Part shown: positions 18,228-26,883 of the stretch, piece by piece | Layout: every line of letters begins with the position of its first letter | Numbering within the stretch: position 1 is the stretch's first letter | Source: Amycolatopsis sp. DSM 110486 | Lineage (GTDB): Bacteria; Actinomycetota; Actinomycetes; Mycobacteriales; Pseudonocardiaceae | Assembly: GCF_019468465.1 (NCBI RefSeq) | Contig: NZ_CP080519.1 | Location: 10,893,131-10,957,130 of the forward strand | Length of the DNA: 64,000 nt | Reading direction: 5' to 3' | Made by a program: the position numbers and the translations under genes | The notes under the pieces: generated by a model | Databases searched by the model: none | What the model was told of the DNA's origin: nothing | The model's input: only the letters and a program-made list of their open reading frames with translations

Positions 18228-19076
18228 TCAGCCGGCTTCGGCGCGGGGGCCGAAGGAGTAGCCCTGGCCGCTGTTGGAGCCGGAGGACTGGCCCGAGTTC
18301 GACGACGCCGAGGCCGGGGCCGCGGAGCCGCGATCGTCGAGTTCGCGCAGCTGGGACTCGAGGAAGCCGCGCAGGCGAGTGCGGTACTCGCGCTCGATGG
18401 TGCGCAGCTCTTCGATCTTCTTGCCCAGCGAACCCTTCTCGGCGTTCAGGTTGTTCATCGTCTCGGTGTACTTGCGCTGCGACTCGCGTTCCATGGTGGT
18501 CGCCTTGTCGCGCGCCTGGCGCTCGAGCGTCTCGGCGCGCGTACGCGCGTCGTTCAGCATGGTCTCGGCGCGGGTGCGCGCCTCGTTGACCATCGAGTCG
18601 GACTTCGCCCTGGCGTCGGAAAGCAGCTGCTCGGACTTGGTCCGCGCCTCCGCCAGCATGCCGTCGGACTCGGTCTTCGCCTCGGCGGTCAGCCGGTCGG
18701 CCATCTCCTGGGCGAGGCCGAGGACCTTGGCGGCCTGCACGTTCGGCTCACCACTGTCGCCGACCATCGAGTGCGCCTGCGTCTGCTCCATCGCCGAAGC
18801 CGGCGGCGGCACGGGCGCCAGGCGGCGGGACGGCTCGTCCCGCACCGGCGGAGGACCGCTCGCCTTCGCGTTCTCGAGCTCGCCCCGGGTCGATTCCAGC
18901 TCGTTGTCGAGCTGTTCGACCTGCTGACGCAGCTCGTTGTTGTCCTCGATCAACCGGGCAAGCTCGGTCTCCACCAAGTCGAGGAACGCGTCCACCTCGT
19001 CCTCGTTGTAGCCCCTCTTGCCGATGGGCGGCTTGCTGAACGCGACGTTATGCACGTCAGCGGGGGTCAACGACAT
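18228..19076 (-). CDS. wag31: Cell polarity/growth protein DivIVA (Wag31)
   Basis: 282 residues. The N-terminal DivIVA domain ([20 protein letters not shown], then [12 protein letters not shown]) binds curved membrane at the poles. A long coiled coil follows, with a conspicuous set of roughly 11-residue repeats at about 135-205 ([44 protein letters not shown]). It scaffolds tip growth in Actinobacteria and in mycobacteria is phosphorylated by PknA/B. AGGTGAT lies just before the ATG. It follows yggT by 52 bp and ends in a strong hairpin. Confidence 0.97.
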   Translation of the reverse strand: MSLTPADVHNVAFSKPPIGKRGYNEDEVDAFLDLVETELARLIEDNNELRQQVEQLDNELESTRGELENAKASGPPPVRDEPSRRLAPVPPPASAMEQTQAHSMVGDSGEPNVQAAKVLGLAQEMADRLTAEAKTESDGMLAEARTKSEQLLSDARAKSDSMVNEARTRAETMLNDARTRAETLERQARDKATTMERESQRKYTETMNNLNAEKGSLGKKIEELRTIEREYRTRLRGFLESQLRELDDRGSAAPASASSNSGQSSGSNSGQGYSFGPRAEAG

Positions 19077-19128
19077 CAGATCACCTCACGCACTCCATGG
19101 CCTGCAGGGTCCACCCAAGTTTCCCCGA

Positions 19129-19413
19129 TCACCTGGGAGTTGCCAGTTGCATCGCGAAGAACACAACCAACAGCAGAACCATAATCGATAAGTCCAGTCC
19201 CATCCCGCCGATCCGAACCATCGGGATCATTCGTCTGAACAGACGAACCGGCGGGTCGGTCACTGTGTAGATGGTCTCGAGCGTGACCGCAACCCCTCCG
19301 GCGGGACGCCACTCTCGTGCGAAGGTCCGCACGAGCTCGATCACGATACGCGCCGTCAACAGAAGCCAGAAGGCGAACAGCACGTACCAGACCACCAGCC
19401 ACACAGCATTCAC
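19129..19413 (-). CDS. YggT family membrane protein
   Basis: 94 residues, with hydrophobic helices at about 5-27 and 72-90 and the family's TDPPVRLFRRMIP motif between them. YggT/Ycf19 proteins lie next to sepF and wag31 in most Actinobacteria and are thought to help in envelope or division functions; the exact role is not known. The GTG start (MNAVWLVVWYVLFAF) leaves 117 bp to sepF. Confidence 0.93.
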   Translation of the reverse strand: MNAVWLVVWYVLFAFWLLLTARIVIELVRTFAREWRPAGGVAVTLETIYTVTDPPVRLFRRMIPMVRIGGMGLDLSIMVLLLVVFFAMQLATPR

Positions 19414-19530
19414 TCGACCACTCTAGCGGGGGACGCCGGGGGAAGTCGCAGCAAGCGGCCCCGGCGTGGCGCCGAGTCGACAAAATCACGTCTGGCTGCG
19501 CCCAGCGGTCCGCCGGACTTCAGCCGCACT

Positions 19531-20127
19531 TCAGCTGCGCAGGAAAAGTCCGCCCTCGGCGATCCGCCGGCGGTCCTCCGCGGTCACGTCGACATCCGGC
19601 GGTGAGAGAAGGAACACCTTGTTGGTGACCTTGTCCATCGACCCCCGGAGCGCGAACGCGAGCCCCGCGGCGAAGTCGACGAGCCGCTTGGCGTCCGCGT
19701 TCTCCATCTCCGTGAGGTTGATGATCACGGGGATGCCCTCGCGGTAGTGCTCGCCGATCGCTCGCGCCTCGACATAGCTCGTCGGGTGCAGCGTGGTGAT
19801 GCGGCTCAACGGATCGCGGACGGGTGCGCGCACGGGCTCGGTGACCGGCCGCAGCCGGGCGACGGGCTCGGGCTGGCGGTCCACGGCGAGAGCGCCGTGC
19901 GTAGTCGGTTCCGCAGCGGTGACCGACCGTGATCGGGCCCGCGGAGCGGGCTCGTCGTACGTGTCATCGGTCTCACGGTACCGTGAGCGCGATCGCGCCG
20001 GCGGCTCGTCGTAGGAGTCGTACTCGTCGTCGTAGTCACGCCGGTAGTCCTCGTCCTCGACGTCGTAGCCGTCCTCGTCCGCGGGCACCATCCCGAAGTA
20101 GGCCTTCAGCTTCTGCAGCGCGCTCAT
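19531..20127 (-). CDS. sepF: Cell division protein SepF
   Basis: 198 residues. The N-terminal amphipathic helix ([15 protein letters not shown]) is the membrane anchor. A highly acidic/Arg linker ([17 protein letters not shown]) follows, then the SepF domain at about 110-198 ([20 protein letters not shown]). SepF links FtsZ to the membrane in Actinobacteria, which lack FtsA and ZipA. The ATG at 20127 was chosen because it gives the conserved anchor; an in-frame start at 20157 would place residues before it. Confidence 0.96.
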   Translation of the reverse strand: MSALQKLKAYFGMVPADEDGYDVEDEDYRRDYDDEYDSYDEPPARSRSRYRETDDTYDEPAPRARSRSVTAAEPTTHGALAVDRQPEPVARLRPVTEPVRAPVRDPLSRITTLHPTSYVEARAIGEHYREGIPVIINLTEMENADAKRLVDFAAGLAFALRGSMDKVTNKVFLLSPPDVDVTAEDRRRIAEGGLFLRS

Positions 20128-20207
20128 GCCTCTCCCTAGCCCTAACCGCTCCCGCACCGTGCTACCCCACCCGACCGATCACGAAACGTGACGGCCACGC
20201 GGACTCC

Positions 20208-20942
20208 CTACGGCGAGGCTAAACCGCGCCCACCGAGCAGTGCGGTTCCGACACGCACACACGTCGAGCCGTGCGTGATCGCCTGTTCGAGATCATGGCT
20301 CATCCCGGCGGAGACTTCTGCGGCAATCGGGTGATCTTTGCGAAGTCGCTCCGACACGTGGGCAAGCAGGGCAAAGGCCCTGCCCGGATCCTCTTCCCGG
20401 GGTGCGACGGCCATCACGCCACGCAACCTGAGCTCACCCACGTGAGTGATGTGGTCGGCGAGCGCGGCGACGTCGGACAGGGGTGTGCCGCCCCGCGCCG
20501 GGTCGCCGTCGAGGCTCACCTGGATCAGGACGTCGAGCGGATCGGCCCGCTCCCCCGCCTCCCGCGCGGTGCCCGCCGCGCGGCCCAGCGCGTCGGCCAG
20601 TCGCGCCGAGTCGACCGACTGGACTTCCGCCGCCCAGCGCACGACGGAGCGCGCCTTGTTGCGCTGCAGGCTGCCGACCATGTGCCAGCGCGGCGCGGCG
20701 TCGGGGCGCAGCTGCCCGACCTCCACGGCTTTGGGACCGGCCTCCTGGTCGCGGTTCTCGGCCAGGTAACGCAGCCCCAGATCCACGAGGAGCGCCGCGT
20801 CGGACGCCGGGAAGGTCTTGGTCACCCCGAGCAACCGCACCTCGTCACGCGCGCGTCCCGCGGCCGCGCACGCCGCGGCGATCCGGTCCACGATCGCGGC
20901 CAGCGAGGCCGCCAGCTCGTCCCGCCGGGCGGCCTCGTTCAT
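20208..20942 (-). CDS. yggS: YggS/PLPBP family PLP homeostasis protein
   Basis: 244 residues, a fold-type III PLP-binding TIM barrel. The PLP Lys is in LLGVTKTFPAS near residue 37. Other family landmarks are ENRDQEAGPK, WHMVGSLQRNKAR and MSHDLEQAI near the C-terminus. The protein controls free pyridoxal phosphate and amino-acid levels and has no known catalysis. Start at ATG 20942. It sits between pgeF and sepF, the standard actinobacterial order. Confidence 0.95.
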   Translation of the reverse strand: MNEAARRDELAASLAAIVDRIAAACAAAGRARDEVRLLGVTKTFPASDAALLVDLGLRYLAENRDQEAGPKAVEVGQLRPDAAPRWHMVGSLQRNKARSVVRWAAEVQSVDSARLADALGRAAGTAREAGERADPLDVLIQVSLDGDPARGGTPLSDVAALADHITHVGELRLRGVMAVAPREEDPGRAFALLAHVSERLRKDHPIAAEVSAGMSHDLEQAITHGSTCVRVGTALLGGRGLASP

Positions 20943-21012
20943 GCCGCCTCCGGTGTTTCGCGGGACACCCGCACCCGGTCGGTGGCACGAGCAGGCCGGC
21001 ACGATCCGGTAC

Positions 21013-21720
21013 TCACGCCGCCTCCAGCCACGTGATCCCGGCGATCCGGCCGGTGGTCCCGTCGCGGCGGTAGCTGAAGAGCGTCTTGTCCTCCGCCGTG
21101 CACCGCGGATCCACGCCGATGCGCCCGACACCGAGCCCGGCCAGCTGACGCCACAGCCCGGCGCGCAGGTCGAGCCCCGCCGTGCCCTGGCGGGTCTTGC
21201 AGGCGCTTCCGGGCACGTGCTTCTCGACGTCGGCCGCCATGTCGGCGGGCACCTCGTAACACGCACCGCAGATCGCCGGGCCGAGCAGTGCCTCGATGCG
21301 GGCCGGTTCGGCGCCGAGGCCGCGCATGGCCTCCACCGCCGCCGGGACCACGCCGATGCGCGCGCCCGCGCGTCCGGCGTGCACCGCCGCGACCACGCCC
21401 GCCTCGGGGTCGGCCAGCAGCAGCGGCACGCAGTCGGCGACGAGGACCACGAGCGCGACGCCCGGCTTGTCCGTCACCAGCGCGTCGGTGGCCTCCGCCG
21501 CCCGGGTCTCTGTGCCGTCCACCACGGTGGCCGTGCGGCCGTGCACCTGCTCCATCCACGCCAGCCGCTCCTCCGCCAGGCCGAGCTCGGAAGCCAGCCG
21601 CTTGCGGTTCGCGAAGACGTTGCCCTCTTCGTCCCCGACGTGGTCGCCGAGGTTGAAGCTGTCGTACGGCGGCCGGGAAGCCCCGCCCGCCCTGGTCGTC
21701 ACGACTCGTCGTACTCGCAC
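21013..21720 (-). CDS. pgeF: Purine nucleoside phosphorylase/laccase-domain protein (YfiH, PgeF)
   Basis: 235 residues from GTG 21720, which has GGAAGG nine bases upstream; a GTG at 21741 would add seven residues without a ribosome site. Family metal ligands and motifs are present: MEQVHG, VADCVPLLL, HAGRAGARIG and GPAICGACYEV. Known members act on purine nucleosides with a zinc site, or edit UDP-MurNAc-linked peptides, which would fit its place beside the dcw genes. Which activity applies here cannot be told. It follows ftsZ after a strong hairpin. Confidence 0.93.
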   Translation of the reverse strand: MRVRRVVTTRAGGASRPPYDSFNLGDHVGDEEGNVFANRKRLASELGLAEERLAWMEQVHGRTATVVDGTETRAAEATDALVTDKPGVALVVLVADCVPLLLADPEAGVVAAVHAGRAGARIGVVPAAVEAMRGLGAEPARIEALLGPAICGACYEVPADMAADVEKHVPGSACKTRQGTAGLDLRAGLWRQLAGLGVGRIGVDPRCTAEDKTLFSYRRDGTTGRIAGITWLEAA

Positions 21721-21751
21721 CCGGCCATCCTTCCAAAGCACGCCAGAACAC

Positions 21752-21791
21752 GCCGAAGGCCACCTCGACGTCGGTCGAGGTGGCCTTCGGC
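21752..21791 (-). terminator. Strong hairpin between ftsZ and pgeF
   Basis: CCGAAGGCCACCTCGAC and GTCGAGGTGGCCTTCGG are exact complements around the 4-base loop GTCG, with one further G-C pair at the base. The hairpin lies 16 bp after the ftsZ stop, so pgeF may be transcribed mostly separately or by read-through. Confidence 0.85.
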
Positions 21792-21807
21792 CGCGATCCT
21801 GGATTTC

Positions 21808-23109
21808 CTACCGGCGCATGAACGGCGGCACGTCGACCTCGTCGTCCGACGGGTCGTCGTGCACCGTGGCCGGACGGCTCGGCAGGCTGCCGGACGTGGG
21901 CCCGGAGCCGATCGGCGAGTAACCGCGCGAGCCGCCGCCCGGCTGGGGCAGGCCGCCCGGCGGGGTGCCGGGCTGTGGCAGCGGCGGCTGGGTGCGCGGC
22001 GGCGCCACCGGGTACCCGGAGCTGCTCGCCGGCGGCACCGGCGTGGCGCCACCCGACGGAGCGGGCGACTGTGAGCCGCCCACGTGCCCGGCCGAGGCCG
22101 ACGCCGTGGTGCCGCCCGAGCGCGAGCCGAACGCCGGCGGGTCGAGCTTCTTGTGCGTGGGCGCGCCGGCGTCGAAGCCGGCCGCGATCACCGTGACGCG
22201 GACCTCGTCGCCGAGGGAGTCGTCGATGATCGTGCCGAAGATGATGTTGGCGTCGGGGTGCGCCGACTCCTGCACCAGCGACGCGGCCTCGTTGATCTCG
22301 AACAGGCCCAGGTCGGAGCCGCCCGCGATCGACAGCAGCGCGCCGTGGGCGCCGTCCATCGACGCTTCGAGCAGCGGCGAGTTGATCGCCTTCTCCGCCG
22401 CCTGGATGGCGCGGCCCTCACCGCGTGCGGACCCTATCCCCATGAGCGCGGACCCCGCGCCGGACATCACGCTCTTCACGTCGGCGAAGTCGAGGTTGAT
22501 CAGACCGGGCGTGGTGATCAGATCGGTGATGCCCTGGACACCGGACAGCAGCACCTCGTCGGCCGACCGGAACGCGTCCATGAGGGACACGCCGATGTCG
22601 CCGAGCTGCAGCAGCCGGTCGTTCGGGATCACGATCAGCGTGTCGCACTCGTTGCGCAGCGACTGGATGCCGTCCTCGGCCTGCTTGCCGCGGCGCTTGC
22701 CCTCGAAGGTGAACGGGCGGGTCACCACGCCGATGGTCAGCGCGCCCAGCTTGCGGGCGATCTGCGCGACAACGGGGGCGCCACCGGTGCCGGTGCCACC
22801 GCCCTCGCCGGCGGTCACGAACACCATGTCGGCGCCCTTGATGACCTCTTCGATCTCCTCGCGGTGGTCCTCGGCGGCCTTCTGCCCCACTTCGGGGGCG
22901 GCGCCGGCACCAAGACCGCGCGTCAGCTCGCGGCCGATGTCGAGCTTGACGTCGGCGTCGGACATGAGCAGTGCTTGCGCGTCGGTGTTCACCGCAATGA
23001 ACTCGACGCCCTTGAGGCCGACCTCGATCATCCGGTTCACGGCGTTCACGCCGCCGCCGCCGATGCCGACGACCTTGATCACCGCAAGGTAGTTGTGCGG
23101 GGGCGTCAT
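21808..23109 (-). CDS. ftsZ: Cell division GTPase FtsZ
   Basis: 433 residues. The tubulin-like GTPase domain carries the signature [10 protein letters not shown] near residue 104 and [16 protein letters not shown] at the N-terminus. The catalytic T7-loop region follows. From about residue 320 runs a Pro/Gly/Ser-rich disordered linker, ending in [12 protein letters not shown], the conserved tail that binds SepF/FtsW-type partners. It polymerises into the Z-ring at mid-cell. AGGAAGG lies just before the ATG. It is not preceded by ftsQ as in most relatives: the next gene upstream, rskA, begins a 9.5-kb block of other genes. Confidence 0.98.
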   Translation of the reverse strand: MTPPHNYLAVIKVVGIGGGGVNAVNRMIEVGLKGVEFIAVNTDAQALLMSDADVKLDIGRELTRGLGAGAAPEVGQKAAEDHREEIEEVIKGADMVFVTAGEGGGTGTGGAPVVAQIARKLGALTIGVVTRPFTFEGKRRGKQAEDGIQSLRNECDTLIVIPNDRLLQLGDIGVSLMDAFRSADEVLLSGVQGITDLITTPGLINLDFADVKSVMSGAGSALMGIGSARGEGRAIQAAEKAINSPLLEASMDGAHGALLSIAGGSDLGLFEINEAASLVQESAHPDANIIFGTIIDDSLGDEVRVTVIAAGFDAGAPTHKKLDPPAFGSRSGGTTASASAGHVGGSQSPAPSGGATPVPPASSSGYPVAPPRTQPPLPQPGTPPGGLPQPGGGSRGYSPIGSGPTSGSLPSRPATVHDDPSDDEVDVPPFMRR

Positions 23110-23415
23110 CGTGGCCGCCTTCCTGATCGTGATGTGCTCGTGCTGCCCGCCGGGGCCGCAACCCTGACCCTCAACCCGAGAATGAGAGTTATGTCAACCA
23201 CCGGCGTTAGAGCAGGACGGTAGGCACCAGGCAGGCTCTAATCCAGTAGCCACGCCGTGTGCCGCAAAGGTGTTTTGCCACAACGCGAACGAGTGCGCAA
23301 GGCCGGGAACCCGATCACCCCGTGATCCACTCGTCTGCTATGGCACCCGGAAAACACCAGAGCGGCGGCACCGGCGGGAAACCGGTACCGCCACTCCCGG
23401 CAGGTCAGCACGAGA
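23110..23415 (-). promoter_or_regulatory. ftsZ upstream region with candidate promoter
   Basis: There is no gene in these 306 bp. On the minus strand GGTTGACATAACTC puts a -35-like TTGACA at 23192-23197, about 80 bp before the ATG; no clean -10 follows it. The region must now supply ftsZ transcription, since ftsQ and the wall genes lie 9.5 kb away. The rskA hairpin is near its far end. Confidence 0.5.
23364..23392 (-). terminator. Hairpin after rskA
   Basis: GGCGGCACCGG pairs with CCGGTACCGCC (10 of 11 pairs; the odd one is a G-U wobble in the transcript) around a 7-base loop. It begins 23 bp past the rskA stop and probably separates the sigK operon from ftsZ. Confidence 0.65.
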
Positions 23416-24180
23416 TCAGGCGGGCATCGACATCACGAGAACCACGTCATCCGAAGGCTTTCCGGTCGGCGAGCCGCCGGCCTGCTCCACGCTGATCGCG
23501 AACTGATTCGCGCTGGCCAGCCCGTCGGCCACCACCAGCGAACCCGCGGGTCCGCCCGGCAGCAGCCCGGCCGGGCGCGGCGCGAGGTTCGGGCCCATCA
23601 GCCACGCCTGGTAGACGTGCCCCGCGGGATACGGCGGCAGGTCCGATTCCATGAACATCATGCGGTCGAGCTGCTTCGACACGACCACCGTGCCCCCGCC
23701 CCCGCCGGGCGCGGTGCCGTGGATCGCCTGCGCGTCCGGCGCGGCCAGGATGTCCGCGACGGGCTGGTAGCGCACGCGCGCCTGGTCCAGCTGCGACTGC
23801 GCCGCGTCGAGGCGCCCCTGCGTGGTCACCGCGAGCCCGCCGAACACACCGGCGAGCGCGAGGCCCACGACCGCGGCCGCCGTGGCCAGGATCAGCGGCC
23901 AGCGGCGCCGGCCGCGCGAACGCTCCCCGGGCTCCGGCCCGGACAACGGCGGCAGCTGCGGTGTCGAGCGCATCTCGGCGAGCACGCGCTGCTTCAACGA
24001 CGCGGGCGGCTCCTCGGCCATCGCCGCGCCGAGCCGGGCCGCGGTGGCCCGCAGCTCGCGGACCTCCTGTGCGCAGGCCACACACTGCTCGAGGTGCCGG
24101 CGGAACAGGGCGCGCTCGGTGTCCGACAGGGCGTTGAGCGCGTACGCACCGGTCAACGTGTGCATCTCCGGCGAGTTCAC
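23416..24180 (-). CDS. rskA: Anti-sigma-K factor RskA
   Basis: 254 residues. The cytoplasmic zinc-binding anti-sigma domain shows HLEQCVAC (His29, Cys33, Cys36). One transmembrane helix lies at about 93-118, and a periplasmic RskA domain follows (VYQAWLMGP near residue 190). It holds SigK inactive and releases it by regulated proteolysis. The gene overlaps sigK by 4 bp (ATGA type), so the two are made together. Length and order match mycobacterial RskA. The signal is unknown. Confidence 0.94.
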   Translation of the reverse strand: MNSPEMHTLTGAYALNALSDTERALFRRHLEQCVACAQEVRELRATAARLGAAMAEEPPASLKQRVLAEMRSTPQLPPLSGPEPGERSRGRRRWPLILATAAAVVGLALAGVFGGLAVTTQGRLDAAQSQLDQARVRYQPVADILAAPDAQAIHGTAPGGGGGTVVVSKQLDRMMFMESDLPPYPAGHVYQAWLMGPNLAPRPAGLLPGGPAGSLVVADGLASANQFAISVEQAGGSPTGKPSDDVVLVMSMPA

Positions 24181-24785
24181 GCGGTCACCCCCAGGCAGTC
24201 GCGCAGCCGGATCAGCCCGTCGCGCACCCTCGTCTTGATCGTCCCCTGCGGAGTCGCCAGCACGTCGGCGACCTCGCGGTAGGTGTAGCCCTGGTAGTAC
24301 GCCAGGAGCACCGACTCGCGCTGCAGCTCCGTGAGCGACTTGAGGCAGCGGCGCACCTGCGAGCGCTCCAGCCGGGCGGTGACCGACTCGGCCACCTCGT
24401 CGAACGGCCGGCCGCGCGCGGCCTCGAACGTCGCCTTCTGCTCGCGTTCGGTGCCGGCCCGCGCGGACCGCACGCGGTCCACGGCGCGGCGGTGTGCCAG
24501 TGTCATCGCCCAGTTGAGCGCGCTGCCCTTCTCGGGCGAGTAGCGCGTGGCGGTCTTCCAGAGCTCGACGAGCACCTCCTGCGTCACCTCCTCCGACTGC
24601 GCCGAGTCGCGCACGATCCGCCGCACGAGGCCGTAGACCGGTCCCGCGAGCTGGTCGTAGAGCAGCTCGAACGCGCGCTCGTCGCCCTTGGCGACCTGGG
24701 CCATGAGGTCTTCGGCGGTGGGCGCCGCCTGCTCGGCGCCCACCGGCACGGCCGCGACCGGGCGCGGGCGGGCGGTCTCATCCAT
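24177..24785 (-). CDS. sigK: ECF RNA polymerase sigma factor SigK
   Basis: 202 residues. Region 2 at about 35-105 contains the DNA-melting block (EVTQEVLVELWKTATRYSPE); region 4 at about 145-195 contains the helix-turn-helix (YREVADVLATPQGTIKTRVR). The cognate anti-sigma RskA follows directly. The gene overlaps the upstream DUF1365 gene by 8 bp, so it is the third gene of an operon beginning with the FAD oxidoreductase. Two SigK-like promoters in the 82-bp gap upstream of that operon suggest autoregulation. Confidence 0.95.
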   Translation of the reverse strand: MDETARPRPVAAVPVGAEQAAPTAEDLMAQVAKGDERAFELLYDQLAGPVYGLVRRIVRDSAQSEEVTQEVLVELWKTATRYSPEKGSALNWAMTLAHRRAVDRVRSARAGTEREQKATFEAARGRPFDEVAESVTARLERSQVRRCLKSLTELQRESVLLAYYQGYTYREVADVLATPQGTIKTRVRDGLIRLRDCLGVTA

Positions 24786-25521
24786 GGAGCGCTCCTGACG
24801 AGTTCTGCGGGGTCCGGGTGGCCACCGGGGCCTTGCGCAGCCACAACGTGACGCCGTGGCGGCGGATCAGGGCCGCCACGCGCTGCGGCTGCAGGGGCCG
24901 GCCGAGCACGAGCCGCGCGAGCGAACGCGGGCCGGCCGGCCTCCGGACTCCTCGCAGCGTAGCGAGCAACGGCGCGGTGTCACTGTTTTGGGCACGGTGA
25001 TGCAAGGCGACGGTGAGGTCAAGCAGCGCGTCAGGCCGCGGCAGGCGCATGCGGTACTCCCCCGCCATCTCCTGGAACGGTGACACGTAGAACTCCTTCT
25101 CGGCGCGGGACTCGCCCGCCGCGTCGGGGCGAAGCAGGTACGCGTGCCGGCCGCCGTAGGTGTTGTGGACCTCGGTGACGACGCACTCGAGCGCCCCGTC
25201 CGGTGTGTGGCACCAGTAGACGGTGATCGGGTTGAACACGTACCCCAGCACGCGCGCCGACGCGAGCATCGTCACCGGCCCGCCGCGCAGGTCCACCCTG
25301 CGGTCGGCGAGCCAGCGGTCCAGTTTGGACCGGATGCCGCCCGCGTCGCCGGGGTCGAAGTGGTCGCGGCCGTCGAAGGTCGCGAAGGGGCGCAGCCACC
25401 ACGGCAGCCGCGGCGGCGAGTCGAGGTCGGTCAGCCACAGGTACAGCTTGTGCACGAACGCGTGCGGCGGGTCGGCGCGGCGCACGTGGCCGACCGTGGC
25501 GTCGTACAGCGCGGCGGTCAC
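24778..25521 (-). CDS. DUF1365 family protein
   Basis: 247 residues from the GTG at 25521, overlapping the FAD oxidoreductase stop by 4 bp. Family landmarks are YDATVGHVRR at the start, FNPITVYWCH and VVTEVHNTYGGRHAYLL. The family occurs beside FAD amine-oxidase-like proteins and cyclopropane fatty acid synthases in many bacteria, including M. tuberculosis (Rv0448c). It is assumed to act in unusual fatty acid or lipid formation; no reaction is established to my knowledge. No signal peptide or clear membrane helix is visible. Confidence 0.92.
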   Translation of the reverse strand: MTAALYDATVGHVRRADPPHAFVHKLYLWLTDLDSPPRLPWWLRPFATFDGRDHFDPGDAGGIRSKLDRWLADRRVDLRGGPVTMLASARVLGYVFNPITVYWCHTPDGALECVVTEVHNTYGGRHAYLLRPDAAGESRAEKEFYVSPFQEMAGEYRMRLPRPDALLDLTVALHHRAQNSDTAPLLATLRGVRRPAGPRSLARLVLGRPLQPQRVAALIRRHGVTLWLRKAPVATRTPQNSSGALHG

Positions 25522-26801
25522 CAGCCCACCCCGAAGCTCCCGGCCGCGCGGACGCCCGACGAGCAGCCGTCCTCGTGGAACCCCCAGCCGTGGTAGGCGC
25601 CGGCGTAGGCGATCACCCTGTCGTTCAACGCGGCGAGCTTCCGTTGCGCCGCAACCGATTCCGGCGTGTACACAGGATGCTCGTACGTCATCTTCGCGAC
25701 GACGGACGACGCGTCGGGCTCGGCCCGCGGATTGAGCGTGACGACGTAGCCGGTGGGTTCGTCGAGGCGCATCAGGCGGTTCATGTCGTAGCTCACCTGC
25801 ACGGCGTCGCTGCCCGCGCCGCACACGGGCGTGCGGTAGTTCCAGCCGGACCGCGCGGCCTCGGCGTGCGGCAGCACACTCGTGTCGGTGTGCAGCCAGG
25901 CGTCGTTGCGGGAATAGCGGAACGCGCCGAGCACCTCGCGCTCGGCGGGCGTCGGGTCGGCCAGCAGCCGCAGCGCCTGGTCGGCGTGGGTGGCGACCAC
26001 GACGCGGTCGACGCGGTGGCGGGTGTCGGCGTCGTCGCGGATCTCGATGCCACGCGCGGTCCGCCGCACCGAGCGCACCGGCGTGGACAGGTGCACGGCG
26101 GTGAGCTGCTTCGCGGCCAGCTCCACGTACTCGCGCGAGCCGCCCTCGACCGTCCGCCACGCCGGCGAGTTCTTCACCGTGAGCATCCCGTGGTTGCGCA
26201 GGAACTCGAACAGGTAGCGCGCCGGGTACTTCAGCGTGTCGGTGCGGTCGGCGGACCAGACGGTGGACACGAGCGGCAGCACGAAGTGGTCCACGAAGTA
26301 GCGCGAGTACCCGCCGATCGCGAGGAACGCGCCGAGGCCCACGTCGCCGGCGTCCTCGCGCTGCAGCAGCCGCGCCGCGTGCCAGTGGAAGCGCTTGACC
26401 TCCGTGAGCATGCGCAGGTAGCGATGGTCGGTGGCGTTGCGCCGCTGCGCGAACAGGCCGCGCACGCCCTTCGCGCCGGCGTACTCGAGGCCGCAGCCGT
26501 CGCAGCGGATGCTCATCGACATCTCGGTCTCGCGGGTGCGCACACCGAGCTCGCCGAACAGGCGCAGCAGCGTCGGGTACGTGCGTTCGTTGTGGACGAT
26601 GAAGCCGGAGTCCACGCCGATCGTGCCGCCGTGGGCGCTGGGCACGTCGTGGGTGTGGGCGTGCCCGCCGAGCCGCGGGTCGGCTTCGAACAGCAGCACC
26701 TCGTAGCGGCGCTGCAGCAAGTAGGCGGCGGTGAGGCCGGCGACCCCGCTGCCGATGACAGCGATGCGGTGTCCTGTGGGGTGTCCCGTGGTCTGGTGCA
26801 C
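25518..26801 (-). CDS. FAD-dependent oxidoreductase (amine-oxidase-like, sigK-locus type)
   Basis: 427 residues. The dinucleotide-binding motif VIGSGVAGLTAAYLLQ is at residues 15-30, with the second FAD patch EADPRLGGHAHT nearby, and VVATHADQAL near 260. It resembles Rv0449c of M. tuberculosis. It probably oxidises or desaturates a lipid substrate in concert with the CFA-like gene. The GTG at 26801 (MHQTTGHPTGHRIAV) was chosen because a SigK-like -10 element ends eight bases before it, which predicts a leaderless transcript. The frame is open farther upstream but without domain sense. Confidence 0.92.
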   Translation of the reverse strand: MHQTTGHPTGHRIAVIGSGVAGLTAAYLLQRRYEVLLFEADPRLGGHAHTHDVPSAHGGTIGVDSGFIVHNERTYPTLLRLFGELGVRTRETEMSMSIRCDGCGLEYAGAKGVRGLFAQRRNATDHRYLRMLTEVKRFHWHAARLLQREDAGDVGLGAFLAIGGYSRYFVDHFVLPLVSTVWSADRTDTLKYPARYLFEFLRNHGMLTVKNSPAWRTVEGGSREYVELAAKQLTAVHLSTPVRSVRRTARGIEIRDDADTRHRVDRVVVATHADQALRLLADPTPAEREVLGAFRYSRNDAWLHTDTSVLPHAEAARSGWNYRTPVCGAGSDAVQVSYDMNRLMRLDEPTGYVVTLNPRAEPDASSVVAKMTYEHPVYTPESVAAQRKLAALNDRVIAYAGAYHGWGFHEDGCSSGVRAAGSFGVGW

Positions 26802-26808
26802 GGCAGGG

Positions 26809-26835
26809 ATTCGGGACCGGTGCCGATGTGGATTG
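26809..26835 (-). promoter_or_regulatory. Candidate SigK promoter for the FAD-DUF1365-sigK-rskA operon
   Basis: Minus-strand -35 CAATCC and -10 CCGAAT are separated by 15 bases, and the -10 ends eight bases before the GTG start at 26801. The hexamers resemble the mycobacterial SigK elements as I recall them (CCATCC and CCGAAT, usually with 16-17 bases between). The expected start point falls on the initiation codon. Confidence 0.55.
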
Positions 26836-26849
26836 GTGGGAATCGGGAC

Positions 26850-26876
26850 CCATCCGCGCGGCGGAGGGCTCCGAAC
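26850..26876 (+). promoter_or_regulatory. Candidate SigK promoter for the CFA-like/DUF1295 operon
   Basis: CCATCC, 15 bases, then CCGAAC, ending seven bases before the ATG at 26884. This has the same spacing and placement as the promoter on the other strand, and it again predicts a leaderless message. No Shine-Dalgarno sequence precedes this ATG, which agrees. Confidence 0.55.
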
Positions 26877-26883
26877 CCCGGGT

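Noticed and set aside
17072..18589. Plus-strand open frame over the wag31 downstream gap
   Set aside because: Runs antisense into wag31, is Arg/Pro-rich and has no domain or ribosome site.
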